A DNA stretch of 36,479 bases from Lachnospiraceae bacterium (GTDB lineage Bacteria; Bacillota; Clostridia; Lachnospirales; Lachnospiraceae): positions 116,237 through 152,715 of the forward strand of contig JAAUZU010000017.1 in NCBI GenBank assembly GCA_014804445.1, in the 5' to 3' direction. The translations under genes were made by a program, and so were the position numbers. This document shows positions 7,938-16,823 of this stretch, piece by piece; within the stretch, counting starts at the first letter, position 1; each line of letters begins with the position of its first letter. A model generated the notes under the pieces. It searched no databases. It saw nothing but the letters and a program-made list of their open reading frames with translations, and was not told the origin of the DNA.

Positions 7938-8678
7938 TCAAAAACTCCATTCATATTTTACCAGCATAAGTCCACAGGCCGGCGCTGTGGGTCCGGCTTT
8001 GGTTCTGTCACACGCTGCAAGCGCTTCTTTTACCGCTTCGGGCGACCACCTTCCGCGCCCGACTTCCATCAGCGTTCCCGCTATAATCCGCACCATATTA
8101 TACAAAAAGCCGTTTCCGCAGATGCGGATAACGACGTCTGTGCCCTCCTCCGCTACCTCGACGGAGTAAATGGTCCGCACCGTACTTTCCACCACGGCTG
8201 CCGCCGCGCAGAAGCTTTTAAAATCATGCTCTCCTATCAGATACAAAGCCGCCTCCCGCATTTTGTCCACATCCAAAGCATGATAGGTAAAGCAGGAGTA
8301 AAGCCTTTTTACCGGTATGGGGAACTCCCCTCTCGTAATCCGGTATTCGTAGGTTTTTCTGCTCTCGCAGTGCCTTGGATGAAAATCCGGCGCTGTCTCC
8401 TCGGACTTCTGAATCCTGATATCCTCCGGCAGTCTCGCGTTTAGGGCATAGGCAAGCTTCTCTGCCGGAATCGTTGTGTCGGAATCGAATACTGCCACGT
8501 TGCAGAGGGCATGGACGCCGGCATCGGTCCTGCTTGCCCCGATGACACGGATATCCTCCCGCAGCAGCCCGCTCAAGGCGCGATTCAGTTCCCCTTCTAT
8601 GGTCGGGCAGTTTTTTTGCACTTGAAAGCCCGCATAAGCAGTGCCGTCATATGCGACAGTCAGCATAAAGCGTTTCAA
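7938..8678 (-). CDS. truA: tRNA pseudouridine(38-40) synthase TruA
   Basis: This 246-aa protein has the catalytic block GASRTDAGVHAL (catalytic D52), an N-terminal VAYDGTAYAGFQVQ and a C-terminal NGFLYNMVRIIAGTLMEVG. TruA isomerises uridines 38-40 in the anticodon arm of many tRNAs. It lies 20 nt after ecfT in the conserved ecf-truA block. Length is normal. Confidence 0.97.
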   Translation of the reverse strand: MKRFMLTVAYDGTAYAGFQVQKNCPTIEGELNRALSGLLREDIRVIGASRTDAGVHALCNVAVFDSDTTIPAEKLAYALNARLPEDIRIQKSEETAPDFHPRHCESRKTYEYRITRGEFPIPVKRLYSCFTYHALDVDKMREAALYLIGEHDFKSFCAAAAVVESTVRTIYSVEVAEEGTDVVIRICGNGFLYNMVRIIAGTLMEVGRGRWSPEAVKEALAACDRTKAGPTAPACGLMLVKYEWSF

Positions 8679-8698
8679 TTCTTTTTCTCCCTGATTCC

Positions 8699-9604
8699 TT
8701 AATCCTGTATGTTGTCCAGACCACCAAAATCGGACAAATCAACTTCCGAAAGCGCACCCTCTGTCGTGACTGCCTGCTCTTCCACAGGCGCTTTCGCTAT
8801 CATATTGGGCACTCTGTCCACCACAATGCTCCCTGCCAGATACGCAAACAAGAGCAGATACGCCACCGCATCCCGCTTTTTGTAGATAAGCGGCTTCATC
8901 TTGGTTCTGCCTTCACCGCCCCTGTAGCAGCGCGCCTCCATCGCCATCGCCAAATCGTTGGCGCGGCGGAATGCCGAGATGAACAGCGGCACCAAAAGCG
9001 GCACCATTGCCTTTGCCTTTTTGAATATGTTGCCACTCTCAAAATCCGCGCCTCTGGCTATCTGTGCTTTCATGATTTTGTCCGTCTCCTCCATCAGGAT
9101 TGGAATAAAACGGAGCGCGATGGACATTATCATGGCGATTTCATGCACCGGCAGGCGGAACAGCTTTAACGGGCTGAGCGCCTTCTCCATGCCGTCCGTC
9201 AGGTTGTTGGGCGTCGTCGTCAGCGTCATCAGGGATGAGCCGATAATCAGCATGGTCAGCCTGATTACCATAAACACGGCAATCCGAATCCCTTCTTTTG
9301 TGATATGCAGCTTCCAGATAGTCAGCACCGTTTCCCCGGGCGTCAAAAACAGATTGAACACCACTGTTATCAGCAGCAGAAACAGAATGGAACGCATGCC
9401 TTTTATCATAAATTTAAAAGGCACCTTTGACAGCTTCACAACGGCAAACAGAAACAGCGCCGCGCACAAATACCCCCAAATATTGTGAAAGCAAAACAAT
9501 GATATAATGAAAACAACAGTGCCGGCCAGCTTTACGCGCGGGTCAAGCCTGTGTATGACGGATTCCGTCTGATAGTATTGTCCTAACGTAATATCCCTGA
9601 GCAT
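8699..9604 (-). CDS. ecfT: ECF transporter transmembrane component EcfT
   Basis: This 301-aa membrane protein couples the two ATPases to exchangeable vitamin- or metal-binding S subunits. Hydrophobic segments are visible at about 25-58, 70-90, 105-130 and 245-262. The two family coupling motifs are ARG at 183-185 (QIARGAD) and ARC at 224-226 (MEARCYRGG). Residues of about 270-301 form an acidic tail beyond the last membrane helix that is longer than in typical EcfT proteins (about 265 aa). Its ATG overlaps the ecfA2 stop. Confidence 0.95.
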   Translation of the reverse strand: MLRDITLGQYYQTESVIHRLDPRVKLAGTVVFIISLFCFHNIWGYLCAALFLFAVVKLSKVPFKFMIKGMRSILFLLLITVVFNLFLTPGETVLTIWKLHITKEGIRIAVFMVIRLTMLIIGSSLMTLTTTPNNLTDGMEKALSPLKLFRLPVHEIAMIMSIALRFIPILMEETDKIMKAQIARGADFESGNIFKKAKAMVPLLVPLFISAFRRANDLAMAMEARCYRGGEGRTKMKPLIYKKRDAVAYLLLFAYLAGSIVVDRVPNMIAKAPVEEQAVTTEGALSEVDLSDFGGLDNIQD

Positions 9605-10467
9605 TACAGTAACCGTGTCCTTTCCGTCAGCGCGCGGAAAACCTCCTCCGCGGCCTCCTTTATGGTTGTGGCGTTCTCGTCCACACTAAGACCCGCTTCT
9701 TTCAGATTGTGCATGATATAAGTCACCTGCGGGGCGGCAAGCCCTACCGCCTCCAGCTCCTTATAATGCTTAAATACTTCCTTTGGGACATCATCATACA
9801 TGATGCTGCCATGGTTCATCACCAGAATACGGTCCACATACTCCGCCACGTCTTCCATACTGTGTGACACCAGAATGACCGTAATATTGCTCTCTTCCTT
9901 TAATTTGCATATCTGTCCCAGTATTTCTTCCCTGCCCTTCGGGTCTAAGCCCGCGGTCGGCTCGTCTAATATCAGCACCTCGGGCTTCATGGCAAGCACG
10001 CCTGCGATTGCCACTCTTCTCTTCTGCCCGCCCGAAAGGTCAAAGGGCGACTGGTAAAAGCACTCGTCAGGAAGCCCCACCTTTTTCAAGGCGTCATATG
10101 CCCGCAGCTCCGTCTCCTTCTTTGACAGCCCCAGGTTTTTAGGCCCAAAACATACATCGGAAAACACATCAACCTCAAAAAGCTGATGTTCGGGATACTG
10201 GAATACCAGCCCCACCTTGCTGCGCAGTTCCTTCTTGTTAAAATCTTCGTCGTCTATATCCTGCCCGTTAAAATAAATGTTTCCTGACGTCGCACGGAGC
10301 AATCCGTTTAAATGCTGCACCAGCGTGGACTTTCCCGAACCGGTGTGTCCAATCAGGCCGATAAACTGCCCGTCCGGTATCACCAGGCTGACATCGTCCA
10401 GCGCTTTGACGGCAAGGGTGGTATCATCGCCGTAAACATGGCTTACATGATCTAATATAATCGGCAT
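9604..10467 (-). CDS. ecfA2: ECF transporter ATPase EcfA2
   Basis: This 287-aa ABC ATPase has Walker A GHTGSGKST (40-48), the signature LSGGQKRRVAIAG, Walker B with VLILDEPTAGLD, and a switch histidine in VILVSHSMEDV. The QYPEHQLFEVDV segment and the short C-terminal extension are typical of the EcfA pair. It pairs with EcfA1 to energise EcfT. It starts 2 nt after ecfA1. Confidence 0.96.
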   Translation of the reverse strand: MPIILDHVSHVYGDDTTLAVKALDDVSLVIPDGQFIGLIGHTGSGKSTLVQHLNGLLRATSGNIYFNGQDIDDEDFNKKELRSKVGLVFQYPEHQLFEVDVFSDVCFGPKNLGLSKKETELRAYDALKKVGLPDECFYQSPFDLSGGQKRRVAIAGVLAMKPEVLILDEPTAGLDPKGREEILGQICKLKEESNITVILVSHSMEDVAEYVDRILVMNHGSIMYDDVPKEVFKHYKELEAVGLAAPQVTYIMHNLKEAGLSVDENATTIKEAAEEVFRALTERTRLL

Positions 10468-10469
10468 GA

Positions 10470-11342
10470 CTACCTCCTTTCCCCGTGGCTGCGACTGTAT
10501 TTTTTGATTTCGTCCGTCAACTCTTCTATGCTGAGAATCCCGTCCGGCAGCGCAATTCCTTTTTTCTGCAGTTCATACGCCAAAAGCGTGACCTGCGGCA
10601 CATCAAGTCTGAGCGCCTTCAGTTCCTCCACCTTGGAGAAAATCTCCTTCGGCGTACCCTGCATGGCTATTTTTCCCTTATCCATGACAAATACACTGTC
10701 CGCGTGAATGATTTCCTCCATATAATGCGTAATCAGAATAACCGTCACATTTTCTACATCATTCAGTGCGCGCACTGCACGTATTACTTCTTTTCTGCCG
10801 TTGGGGTCGAGCATGGCGGTGGGTTCGTCCAGCACAATACACTTCGGGTGCATTGCCAGCACGCCCGCAATGGAAACCCGCTGCTTTTGTCCGCCCGACA
10901 GCTTGTTGGGCGAATACTTGCGGAATTCGTACATGCCGACGGCTTTCAGGCTCTCCTCCACCCTCTCCCAGATTTCAGCAGTGGGAACACCCATATTTTC
11001 CGGACCGAAGCCCACGTCCTCCTCTACCACCTGCCCGATTATCTGGTTGTCGGGATTCTGAAAGACCATACCCGCCGTCTGCCTGATATTCCAGACCTCC
11101 GACTCGTCCCTCGTGTCCCTGCCGTCCACCCATATGCTGCCCTCCGTGGGACAGAGTATCGCGTTCATATGCTTTGCAAACGTGGACTTTCCCGAGCCAT
11201 TATGCCCCAAAATAGCAATAAAGTCACCCTGCTTAATTTTCAGGGTCACTTCATCCACCGCACGGGTGATGCCTTCCACATTGCCATCCTCATCCCGCCT
11301 GATATATTCAAATACAAGCTTATCCGTCTTTATAATACTCAT
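10470..11342 (-). CDS. ecfA1: ECF transporter ATPase EcfA1
   Basis: This 290-aa ABC ATPase has Walker [10 protein letters not shown] (46-54), Q-loop [10 protein letters not shown], signature [14 protein letters not shown] and Walker B with [12 protein letters not shown]. It is the first gene of ecfA1-ecfA2-ecfT-truA. A small inverted repeat (11352-11357 with 11364-11369) ends directly at the AGG ribosome binding site, so the site may be partly occluded in the RNA. In many Firmicutes this gene directly follows rplQ; here 3.7 kb separate them. Confidence 0.96.
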   Translation of the reverse strand: MSIIKTDKLVFEYIRRDEDGNVEGITRAVDEVTLKIKQGDFIAILGHNGSGKSTFAKHMNAILCPTEGSIWVDGRDTRDESEVWNIRQTAGMVFQNPDNQIIGQVVEEDVGFGPENMGVPTAEIWERVEESLKAVGMYEFRKYSPNKLSGGQKQRVSIAGVLAMHPKCIVLDEPTAMLDPNGRKEVIRAVRALNDVENVTVILITHYMEEIIHADSVFVMDKGKIAMQGTPKEIFSKVEELKALRLDVPQVTLLAYELQKKGIALPDGILSIEELTDEIKKYSRSHGERR

Positions 11343-11408
11343 AGCAATCCTCCATGTTTGCAGACATGGCGCCGGTCAGATTCCCTGTGGGATACCTGCG
11401 CGCCTTCT

Positions 11409-11437
11409 ATTGTACTAAACTTTTTAGGGAAATACAA
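11409..11437 (-). promoter_or_regulatory. Promoter of the ecf-truA unit
   Basis: TTGTAT (11432-11437), 17 nt, TACAAT (11409-11414) on the minus strand. It lies 66 nt upstream of the ecfA1 ATG. It is back to back with the plus-strand promoter of the carboxypeptidase gene; their -35 boxes are 4 nt apart. Confidence 0.65.
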
Positions 11438-11441
11438 CCAT

Positions 11442-11470
11442 TTTACAAAATAGCCGGATAATGATACACT
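11442..11470 (+). promoter_or_regulatory. Promoter of the M15 carboxypeptidase gene
   Basis: TTTACA (11442-11447), 17 nt, TACACT (11465-11470) on the plus strand, 54 nt before the start codon. The -10 box is weak (4 of 6 consensus bases). Confidence 0.45.
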
Positions 11471-11524
11471 TATCGTGTGTGGACAGACCGTTTTCCAATA
11501 CTGCCGCACGGAAATGAGGATTTT

Positions 11525-12607
11525 ATGAAGAAACTGCCTAAAAATTTTTCCTTTAAAAAATTGATTGCAGAACTGCCAAAGCTGACTCCTGAGGGAAAGA
11601 GAGTGCTTTTGAAATACAGCGGCCTGCTGCTTGTCGTTCTATTATTTTTTACCTTTCTGGCGCGTACCCTCGGCCGGAGCGGACAAACCCTCGCCCAGTA
11701 CGGGGAGGCCAATCCCTCTTTACAGACCGATTTCGTTTCGGGCAACGACAATACACCGCAGGAAAATGCGGATAATGGCAATTTGTCAGAACCTGCCGGC
11801 GGTCAGGACGATGACAATCCGACAGAGTCTGTCGGCGGTCAGGACGATGGCGGTGACAGTCTCGCTGATGCAGGCGGTAAGGACACAGACAGTGATGGCT
11901 CTCCTGCCAATGACGATGATGATACTGCGAAAGATAACGTTCCCGCATGGACGGTTTCGGAAGACGGTCTCACCGGCAACGGCGGCACAGAGAGCCCTGA
12001 GCGCGTCACCTACAAGCCGGATTTTTACTACGAGCCTTTGTCCGAAAATCTGATTGCTTATATAACCGGCAGTTCCTATCCGGCTGACGGCTCCGCCCAA
12101 ATCAGTCTGACAGATTTAAACTATGTGCATATTCTGCATTACAATTTTGACGGGGAAGCTTCAGAAGGAGAATTAATCTGTAACCGCGCCATTGCACAGG
12201 ATTTGGTGGAAATCTTCTACGAGCTGTATGCAGCGGAATATCAGCTTGAGAAAGTGGTGCTGATAGACTATTATGACGCGGATGACACGACTTCCATGGT
12301 GGCAAACAATACCTCCTGCTTCAATTACCGGAATGTAGACGACACGGACAATCTTTCCAGACATGCTTTCGGACTTGCCATAGATGTGAATCCTTTTTAT
12401 AACCCCTATATCCGCTTTACCAAAGACGGCGGTCAAATCGTTTCACCTGAAAGCAGCGAAATCTATGCCGACCGCACGCAGAATTTTCCCTATAAGATTG
12501 ACGCCGACGACCTGTGCTGCCGCCTCTTTTTAGAACACGGCTTCACATGGGGCGGAAACTGGAACTCCAGCAAGGATTACCAACACTTCCAGAAAATAAT
12601 TGATTAG
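11525..12607 (+). CDS. Membrane-anchored D-alanyl-D-alanine carboxypeptidase, M15 (VanY-like)
   Basis: The protein is 360 aa from ATG 11525, which follows GGAAATGAGGATTTT. A short basic cytoplasmic N-terminus is followed by one hydrophobic helix (about 32-47). A low-complexity Asp/Gly linker (about 75-150) contains GGQDD repeats. The catalytic domain starts at about residue 165. The zinc ligands of the M15 family are visible as H280 and D287 in SRHAFGLAIDVNPF and H354 in SKDYQHF, with D351 as likely catalytic acid/base. SMVANNTSCFNYR is also typical of this subfamily. It should trim D-Ala or cleave stem peptides outside the membrane. It is the only plus-strand gene between 1 and 33 kb and has its own signals, so it was probably inserted into the ecf/ribosomal block. 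Confidence 0.88.
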   Translation: MKKLPKNFSFKKLIAELPKLTPEGKRVLLKYSGLLLVVLLFFTFLARTLGRSGQTLAQYGEANPSLQTDFVSGNDNTPQENADNGNLSEPAGGQDDDNPTESVGGQDDGGDSLADAGGKDTDSDGSPANDDDDTAKDNVPAWTVSEDGLTGNGGTESPERVTYKPDFYYEPLSENLIAYITGSSYPADGSAQISLTDLNYVHILHYNFDGEASEGELICNRAIAQDLVEIFYELYAAEYQLEKVVLIDYYDADDTTSMVANNTSCFNYRNVDDTDNLSRHAFGLAIDVNPFYNPYIRFTKDGGQIVSPESSEIYADRTQNFPYKIDADDLCCRLFLEHGFTWGGNWNSSKDYQHFQKIID

Positions 12608-12614
12608 TCAGAAA

Positions 12615-12657
12615 CAGCCGCCTTTTGTCTTAGGCGGCTGCTCTTTCATTATTATTT
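12615..12657 (+). terminator. Terminator between convergent carboxypeptidase and chemotaxis genes
   Basis: Perfect 8-bp stem CAGCCGCC (12615-12622) with GGCGGCTG (12633-12640), followed on the plus strand by CTCTTTCATTATTATTT. On the minus strand the tail is only TTTCTGACT, so it works best for the plus-strand gene and perhaps weakly both ways. Confidence 0.85.
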
Positions 12658-12662
12658 GGCAT

Positions 12663-14360
12663 TTACAGCTTAAATATTGCCATGCTCTCATCCATCTTGT
12701 CAGCAATCTGCTTCAACTGCTCTGCACGCGCCGAAATATCGGCAACGGCATTGGCAATCTCTATAATGGAAGCAGAGGTTTCCTCTGTGCTTGCGGCATT
12801 TTCTTCCGCTATGGCTGTCAGATTCTGTACCGAATCCACCACGCTTACTTTTGCGTCATTCATTCTTTCCGCTTTATCCGCAATTCCCACTATCGTTTCA
12901 ATCGATTTTTCAATGCCCTTCATAACTTCACTAAAGCACTCGTCCGTCCTGACAACATTCTTGCTCTGCTTGTCCATAATGCCTCTGACGACATTCATGG
13001 TTTCTACGGATTTGTCGGAATCCGTGATCAAAGCAGATATAATATCTTCAATCTGTTTTGCAGACTCATTGGACTGCTCTGCAAGCTTTTGAATCTGGGA
13101 AGCAACCACAGCAAACCCACGCCCCTGTTCACCTGCTCTTGCCGCCTCGATAGAAGCATTGAGGGAAAGCAGATTGGTCTCTTCTGCGATGGAAGTAATC
13201 AAGTTCGTCGCTTCCTTAATCTTTTGCGCCGACTGATTGGTGGTATGAGTCTGCTCATAAATCACATCGATAGATTCTCTTGCCTCGTCATTGATGCGCT
13301 GCAGCTCATGTAACGTGTCAAACGCTTCCTGCCCCAGTTTGCGCATGTTCTGGGCACTCTGGTTCATTTCTTCCGCTTCATTGGCCGTCTCTTCTACCAT
13401 ATGACCCATATTGACAACATTATCCGTCGCGTTCTGTGTCTCCTCTGCCTGATTGGTCGCCCCTTCTGCAACCTCGCCGACTGCACGTTCCACCTGTGAC
13501 AGGGAATCAGAGGTTTCCGCCGTCCGGTTCTGCAGATAGGAAGCCGCCCCATTCAATTCATCACTCTGCGTCTTAATCACGGCAATCGTACCGGAAAGTT
13601 CCTCTTTCAGACGCATAATCGCTCTGGTAATATTGCCGATTTCGTCCTTTCTCTTAAGTATCGTCTGGTCAAGTTCCACATTCAAATTACCCTGCGCCAC
13701 ATGCTCCAACGCAACCGAACCCTTTCGCAATGCCTGCACCAGCTTGCGCACAATAAAAACAAGAAATACGCCGGCAATCACTGCAGTGGCAAGCACAATC
13801 CCAACAATCAGACTTAAGATACTCCGAATCTGCGCCTTGGCATCTGTCTGCGGAATTCCTGCAAACACCATACCCACAGCATTCTCATGCGTATCATACA
13901 GAGGCAGATAATAGCCATAATACTTTACGCCATAAATATCTACATCTTTTGAAAAATATTCATTTCCGTTCTCTATGACCTCCTGCACTACTTCGTCACC
14001 TGCTCTTGTGCCGACCATACGGTTTCCATTCTCGTCAAGTATGGATGTCATATAACGAATGTTGCCATAAAATATAGTAATATCAATATCCGCCGCTTCT
14101 TTGATATTATCCACAAGCTCCGGATTTTTGGTGATGTTAAACTCTCCCTTGCAGAACTTGTTATTCCTGTCCATTCCATAGTCGCCCTCGTCTGCATAGT
14201 CCAATGTGTCCCGCACAGAGACAGCGGCGCTTTTCAGCGCGCTTTCTATCGTACCGGAAACCACAGTGTTAATCCGCGCATTGCTGAGCAACACGATGAT
14301 AACCCCCAATGCAGCAAGCGGCATCAAAGCAACCATTAAAATTTTAGATTGGATTTTCAT
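12663..14360 (-). CDS. Methyl-accepting chemotaxis protein with single-Cache sensor
   Basis: The protein is 565 aa from ATG 14360, which follows GGGAGGGG; the longer frame to 14435 has no site and contains the promoter. Order: membrane helix at about 8-28; an extracellular region resembling a single Cache domain (FAGIPQTDAK near its end); a second helix at about 188-212; a HAMP segment; and a long coiled-coil signalling domain. The signalling hairpin tip carries the highly conserved EETNLLSLNASIEAARAGEQ and GRGFAVVASQIQKLAEQS. No C-terminal CheR-binding pentapeptide is seen. Its ligand is unknown. No flagellar or che genes are nearby, and it has its own promoter. Confidence 0.95.
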   Translation of the reverse strand: MKIQSKILMVALMPLAALGVIIVLLSNARINTVVSGTIESALKSAAVSVRDTLDYADEGDYGMDRNNKFCKGEFNITKNPELVDNIKEAADIDITIFYGNIRYMTSILDENGNRMVGTRAGDEVVQEVIENGNEYFSKDVDIYGVKYYGYYLPLYDTHENAVGMVFAGIPQTDAKAQIRSILSLIVGIVLATAVIAGVFLVFIVRKLVQALRKGSVALEHVAQGNLNVELDQTILKRKDEIGNITRAIMRLKEELSGTIAVIKTQSDELNGAASYLQNRTAETSDSLSQVERAVGEVAEGATNQAEETQNATDNVVNMGHMVEETANEAEEMNQSAQNMRKLGQEAFDTLHELQRINDEARESIDVIYEQTHTTNQSAQKIKEATNLITSIAEETNLLSLNASIEAARAGEQGRGFAVVASQIQKLAEQSNESAKQIEDIISALITDSDKSVETMNVVRGIMDKQSKNVVRTDECFSEVMKGIEKSIETIVGIADKAERMNDAKVSVVDSVQNLTAIAEENAASTEETSASIIEIANAVADISARAEQLKQIADKMDESMAIFKL

Positions 14361-14396
14361 TGTAACGAGCCCCTCCCATCTGTTTACTTTGCTTCT

Positions 14397-14425
14397 ATTA
14401 TAATCTAAGATGACTATTCTTTCTA
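14397..14425 (-). promoter_or_regulatory. Promoter of the chemotaxis receptor gene
   Basis: TAGAAA (14420-14425), 17 nt, perfect TATAAT (14397-14402) on the minus strand, 36 nt before the start codon. This looks like the housekeeping sigma factor. I saw no sigma-28 type TAAA/GCCGATAA pair. Confidence 0.5.
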
Positions 14426-14502
14426 CATATTTCACAAAATTTTTTACGAAAGTTTTGGGAGCGGCGGGGTTACAACGGGTGGGACGTTTTCTGCAAGGGA
14501 AC

Positions 14503-14636
14503 GCCCGGACAGCAGGGTACTCCCGCGGAGCCGCGCTCTCGCTCGGAAAGAAACGTAGCAGTACTAGGCTCGAAAATACCTCGCCAAGTACTGACGTTTC
14601 TTAACGGGCTCCGCGGGAGTACCCTGCTGTCCGGGC
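14503..14636 (+). repeat. Covarying hairpin element, family 1, copy A
   Basis: The 134-nt element is a nested palindrome. A perfect 30-bp outer helix joins 14503-14532 to 14607-14636. A one-sided bulge GCGCTCTCGCTCGG lies at 14533-14546. The middle helix joins 14548-14556 (AAGAAACGT) to 14594-14602. The inner helix joins 14559-14565 (CAGTACT) to 14587-14593. The terminal 21 nt (14566-14586) begin AGGCTCG and end CTCGCCA. Copy B has the identical bulge and terminal segment but different helix sequences that still pair. It could be a structured RNA or a DNA hairpin substrate. No open frame in it looks like a protein. The spacer 14426-15026 holds nothing else I can name. Confidence 0.88.
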
Positions 14637-14830
14637 TGTCACCTGCCGAAAGCGCGCGCGGCGTTGTAAACTCGCCGCGTAGGGATAGGAAGAAAGAAGC
14701 GATGGCAAGTATATGGACGAGTCGGGCGCCGCTTGCTATTTTATGCAAGAAATTTATTGTTGTATACGTATCATACTGCTTTTGCAACAAAACCGCTATT
14801 TGGGGGATGGCGGCGTTTTGCTGCGTTCAG

Positions 14831-14965
14831 CCGGCAGCGGAGCGGTATGCCTGTTCAGACCGTATAAAAACGTCGGCGCTTGGCGAGGTATTTTCGAGCC
14901 TAGCGTCCGCTACGTTTTTATCCGAGCGAGAGCGCGTCTGCACAGGCATACCGCTCCGCTGTCGG
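14831..14965 (-). repeat. Covarying hairpin element, family 1, copy B (inverted relative to A)
   Basis: Same architecture as copy A on the opposite strand. Outer helix 14831-14860 with 14936-14965 (30 nt per arm, one mismatch and one G-U). Bulge 14922-14935 is identical to copy A over 14 nt. Middle helix 14864-14873 (ATAAAAACGT) with 14912-14921. Inner helix CGGCGCT (14874-14880) pairs with 14902-14909 with one bulged base. Terminal segment 14881-14901 is identical to copy A over 21 nt. The outer arms share essentially no sequence with copy A, yet length and pairing are kept. Confidence 0.88.
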
Positions 14966-15026
14966 CGTGACTTGCACCGTAACCTACCCCTATGCACCCT
15001 TGCCAAAAATCTCCGTATACAACAAG

Positions 15027-15050
15027 AAAGAGCCCCTCTCGGGACTCTTT
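15027..15050 (-). terminator. Terminator after rplQ
   Basis: Stem 15027-15036 / 15041-15050 (AAAGAGTCCC ... GGGGCTCTTT on the minus strand, one mismatch) with a 4-nt loop, 38 nt after the rplQ stop. The T-tract is interrupted (CTTTCTTGTTG), so efficiency is uncertain. Confidence 0.7.
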
Positions 15051-15087
15051 CCAATCTTAGCTTACCGCTTCCACAATCCTTTTTTCA

Positions 15088-15693
15088 CTATACCAGCTCT
15101 AAAACAACTTCCAGAGCGCCGTCGCCCTTACGCTGTCCGATCTTGATGATTCTGGTATATCCGCCGTTGCGGCCTACGTACTTAGGCGCAATTTCATCAA
15201 ACAGCTTTGCTACCATATCAACTTCCTTGGTATTTTTCTTCTTGCCCGCATTGGTGGTGGGAACCTCGGTTACAGGGTTCAGCACCTTTAACATCTGATG
15301 TCTTGCGTGCAGTCTGGAGGGCAGATCCTTCTTGATTTCTTTCTCTACTTCATCGTATACGGTAACGGTAACACCGTTTTCGATTCTCAGGATTTTGCCT
15401 TCTTTATCGCGATGGGTCTCGGAAAGCACCTTGCCGGTATCCTTGTCTACGATTTGTTTTACTCTCTTGCCATCCTTGTCCTTGCGGGGAACCTTTGCAG
15501 TTACCTTTACGGTCTCGAAGTTATCCTTCTCTTTTACAGCCAGTGCAATCAGACCTTCTGCAATCTTGCGTACTTCCTTTGCCTTTGCTTCAGTGGTAAC
15601 GATTTTACCCCTGTACAGGAGTGCTGTAACCTGATTTCTCAGTAATGCTTTTCTCTGGCTGCTGTTTCTGCCAAGTTTTCTGTACTTTGCCAT
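15088..15693 (-). CDS. rplQ: 50S ribosomal protein L17 with a large internal insertion
   Basis: N-terminus [20 protein letters not shown] and C-terminus [20 protein letters not shown] are standard L17, but the protein is 201 aa against about 115-120 usual in Bacillus. The extra residues (about 55-125, plus a smaller basic segment near 145-157) fall just before the conserved RLHARHQ. They include a Lys/Asp-rich stretch ([18 protein letters not shown]) and a beta-like [12 protein letters not shown]. The frame is continuous, so this is a real insertion, not an error. L17 sits near the exit tunnel on the 50S. It is the last gene of the rpmJ-rplQ unit, 133 nt after rpoA. Confidence 0.96.
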   Translation of the reverse strand: MAKYRKLGRNSSQRKALLRNQVTALLYRGKIVTTEAKAKEVRKIAEGLIALAVKEKDNFETVKVTAKVPRKDKDGKRVKQIVDKDTGKVLSETHRDKEGKILRIENGVTVTVYDEVEKEIKKDLPSRLHARHQMLKVLNPVTEVPTTNAGKKKNTKEVDMVAKLFDEIAPKYVGRNGGYTRIIKIGQRKGDGALEVVLELV

Positions 15694-15826
15694 TTTCTTA
15701 AATCCTTTCTCATTTCATGGTGCATCCGGCCATGCTCCTTGGTCTTACTTGCCGAATACAATTTCTAATGCCACTCATGATATACGCCTGTGCACTCTTT
15801 GGCTTTACCACAGGCTGTATTCACAT

Positions 15827-16786
15827 TTATTCATCACTTGAATTGAGCTGAAGCCCTAATTCCTTTAATTTTGCAAGCACTTCCTCTAAAGACTTGCGGC
15901 CCAGATTACGAACCTTCATCATGTCTTCGGAGGTCTTGTTGGTAAGCTCTTCAACCGTATTGATTCCTGCTCTCTTTAAGCAGTTGAAGGAACGAACAGA
16001 AAGTTCCAGTTCATCAATACTCATCTCCAGCACCTTTTCTTTCTCATCATCCTCTTTTTCTACCATGACTTCTGCAGTCTTGGCATTTTCGGACAAATCA
16101 ATGAACAGGCTTAAATGCTCGCTAAGTACTTTTGCCGCCAGACTTACCGCCTCATCAGGAACAAGCGTACCATTGGTATATACATCCAAAGTAAGCTTGT
16201 CATAGTCTGTAATCTGACCGACACGGGTATTCTCTACCGTAACATTTACTCTTTCCACCGGAGTATAGATAGAATCAATTGCAATCACGCCGATAGGCAA
16301 ATCTTCATTTTTGTTCTTATCTGCACTGATATAGCCTCTGCCCTTTGTAATGGTCAGCTCCATATAAAGCTTTGTTTCCTTGCCGCCACACAAAGTCGCA
16401 ATAACCAAATCAGGATTTAAAATTTCAATGTCCTGATCTGCCTGAATGTCGGACGCCCTTACAATGCCTTCGCCATCATACTCGATATATGCAGTTTTCG
16501 GCTCATTGGTGTCACTCGTGTTTCGAATAGCAAGGCTCTTGATATTCATGATAATTTCAGTCACGTCTTCCTTAACGCCAGGAATAGAGCTGAACTCATG
16601 TAATACGCCTTCTATCTTGACCTGACTGACTGCCGCGCCGGGTAAAGAAGACAGCATAATTCTCCGAAGAGAGTTACCAAGCGTGATACCGTAGCCTCTT
16701 TCCAAAGGCTCAATCACAAATCTGCCATACTTTTTGTCTTCAGAAATTTCAGCAACCTCGATATTAGGTCTCTCAAAATCAAACAC
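15827..16786 (-). CDS. rpoA: RNA polymerase alpha subunit
   Basis: 319 aa, normal for Firmicutes. The N-terminal dimerisation domain has [20 protein letters not shown] and [17 protein letters not shown] charged linker follows at about 230-245, then the DNA- and activator-binding C-terminal domain ([31 protein letters not shown]). Alpha nucleates polymerase assembly. It starts 37 nt after rpsD in the conserved alpha operon order. Confidence 0.98.
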   Translation of the reverse strand: MFDFERPNIEVAEISEDKKYGRFVIEPLERGYGITLGNSLRRIMLSSLPGAAVSQVKIEGVLHEFSSIPGVKEDVTEIIMNIKSLAIRNTSDTNEPKTAYIEYDGEGIVRASDIQADQDIEILNPDLVIATLCGGKETKLYMELTITKGRGYISADKNKNEDLPIGVIAIDSIYTPVERVNVTVENTRVGQITDYDKLTLDVYTNGTLVPDEAVSLAAKVLSEHLSLFIDLSENAKTAEVMVEKEDDEKEKVLEMSIDELELSVRSFNCLKRAGINTVEELTNKTSEDMMKVRNLGRKSLEEVLAKLKELGLQLNSSDE

Positions 16787-16823
16787 TGCAAATACCCTCC
16801 TTTATGAACTATCTCATCACGGC

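Noticed and set aside
10485..11453. Plus-strand frame of 322 codons opposite ecfA1
   Set aside because: Antisense shadow of a clear ABC ATPase gene; His/Arg/Leu-rich composition typical of reverse-strand reading.
14503..14965. CRISPR array or MITE with terminal inverted repeats
   Set aside because: Only two copies in inverted orientation, no spacer periodicity, and the terminal arms differ between copies, unlike a MITE with fixed ends.
14410..15054. Several open frames of 64-198 codons in the GC-rich spacer
   Set aside because: They run through the palindromes on both strands, which leaves frames open by chance; compositions are Arg/Ser/Cys-rich and no binding sites are seen.
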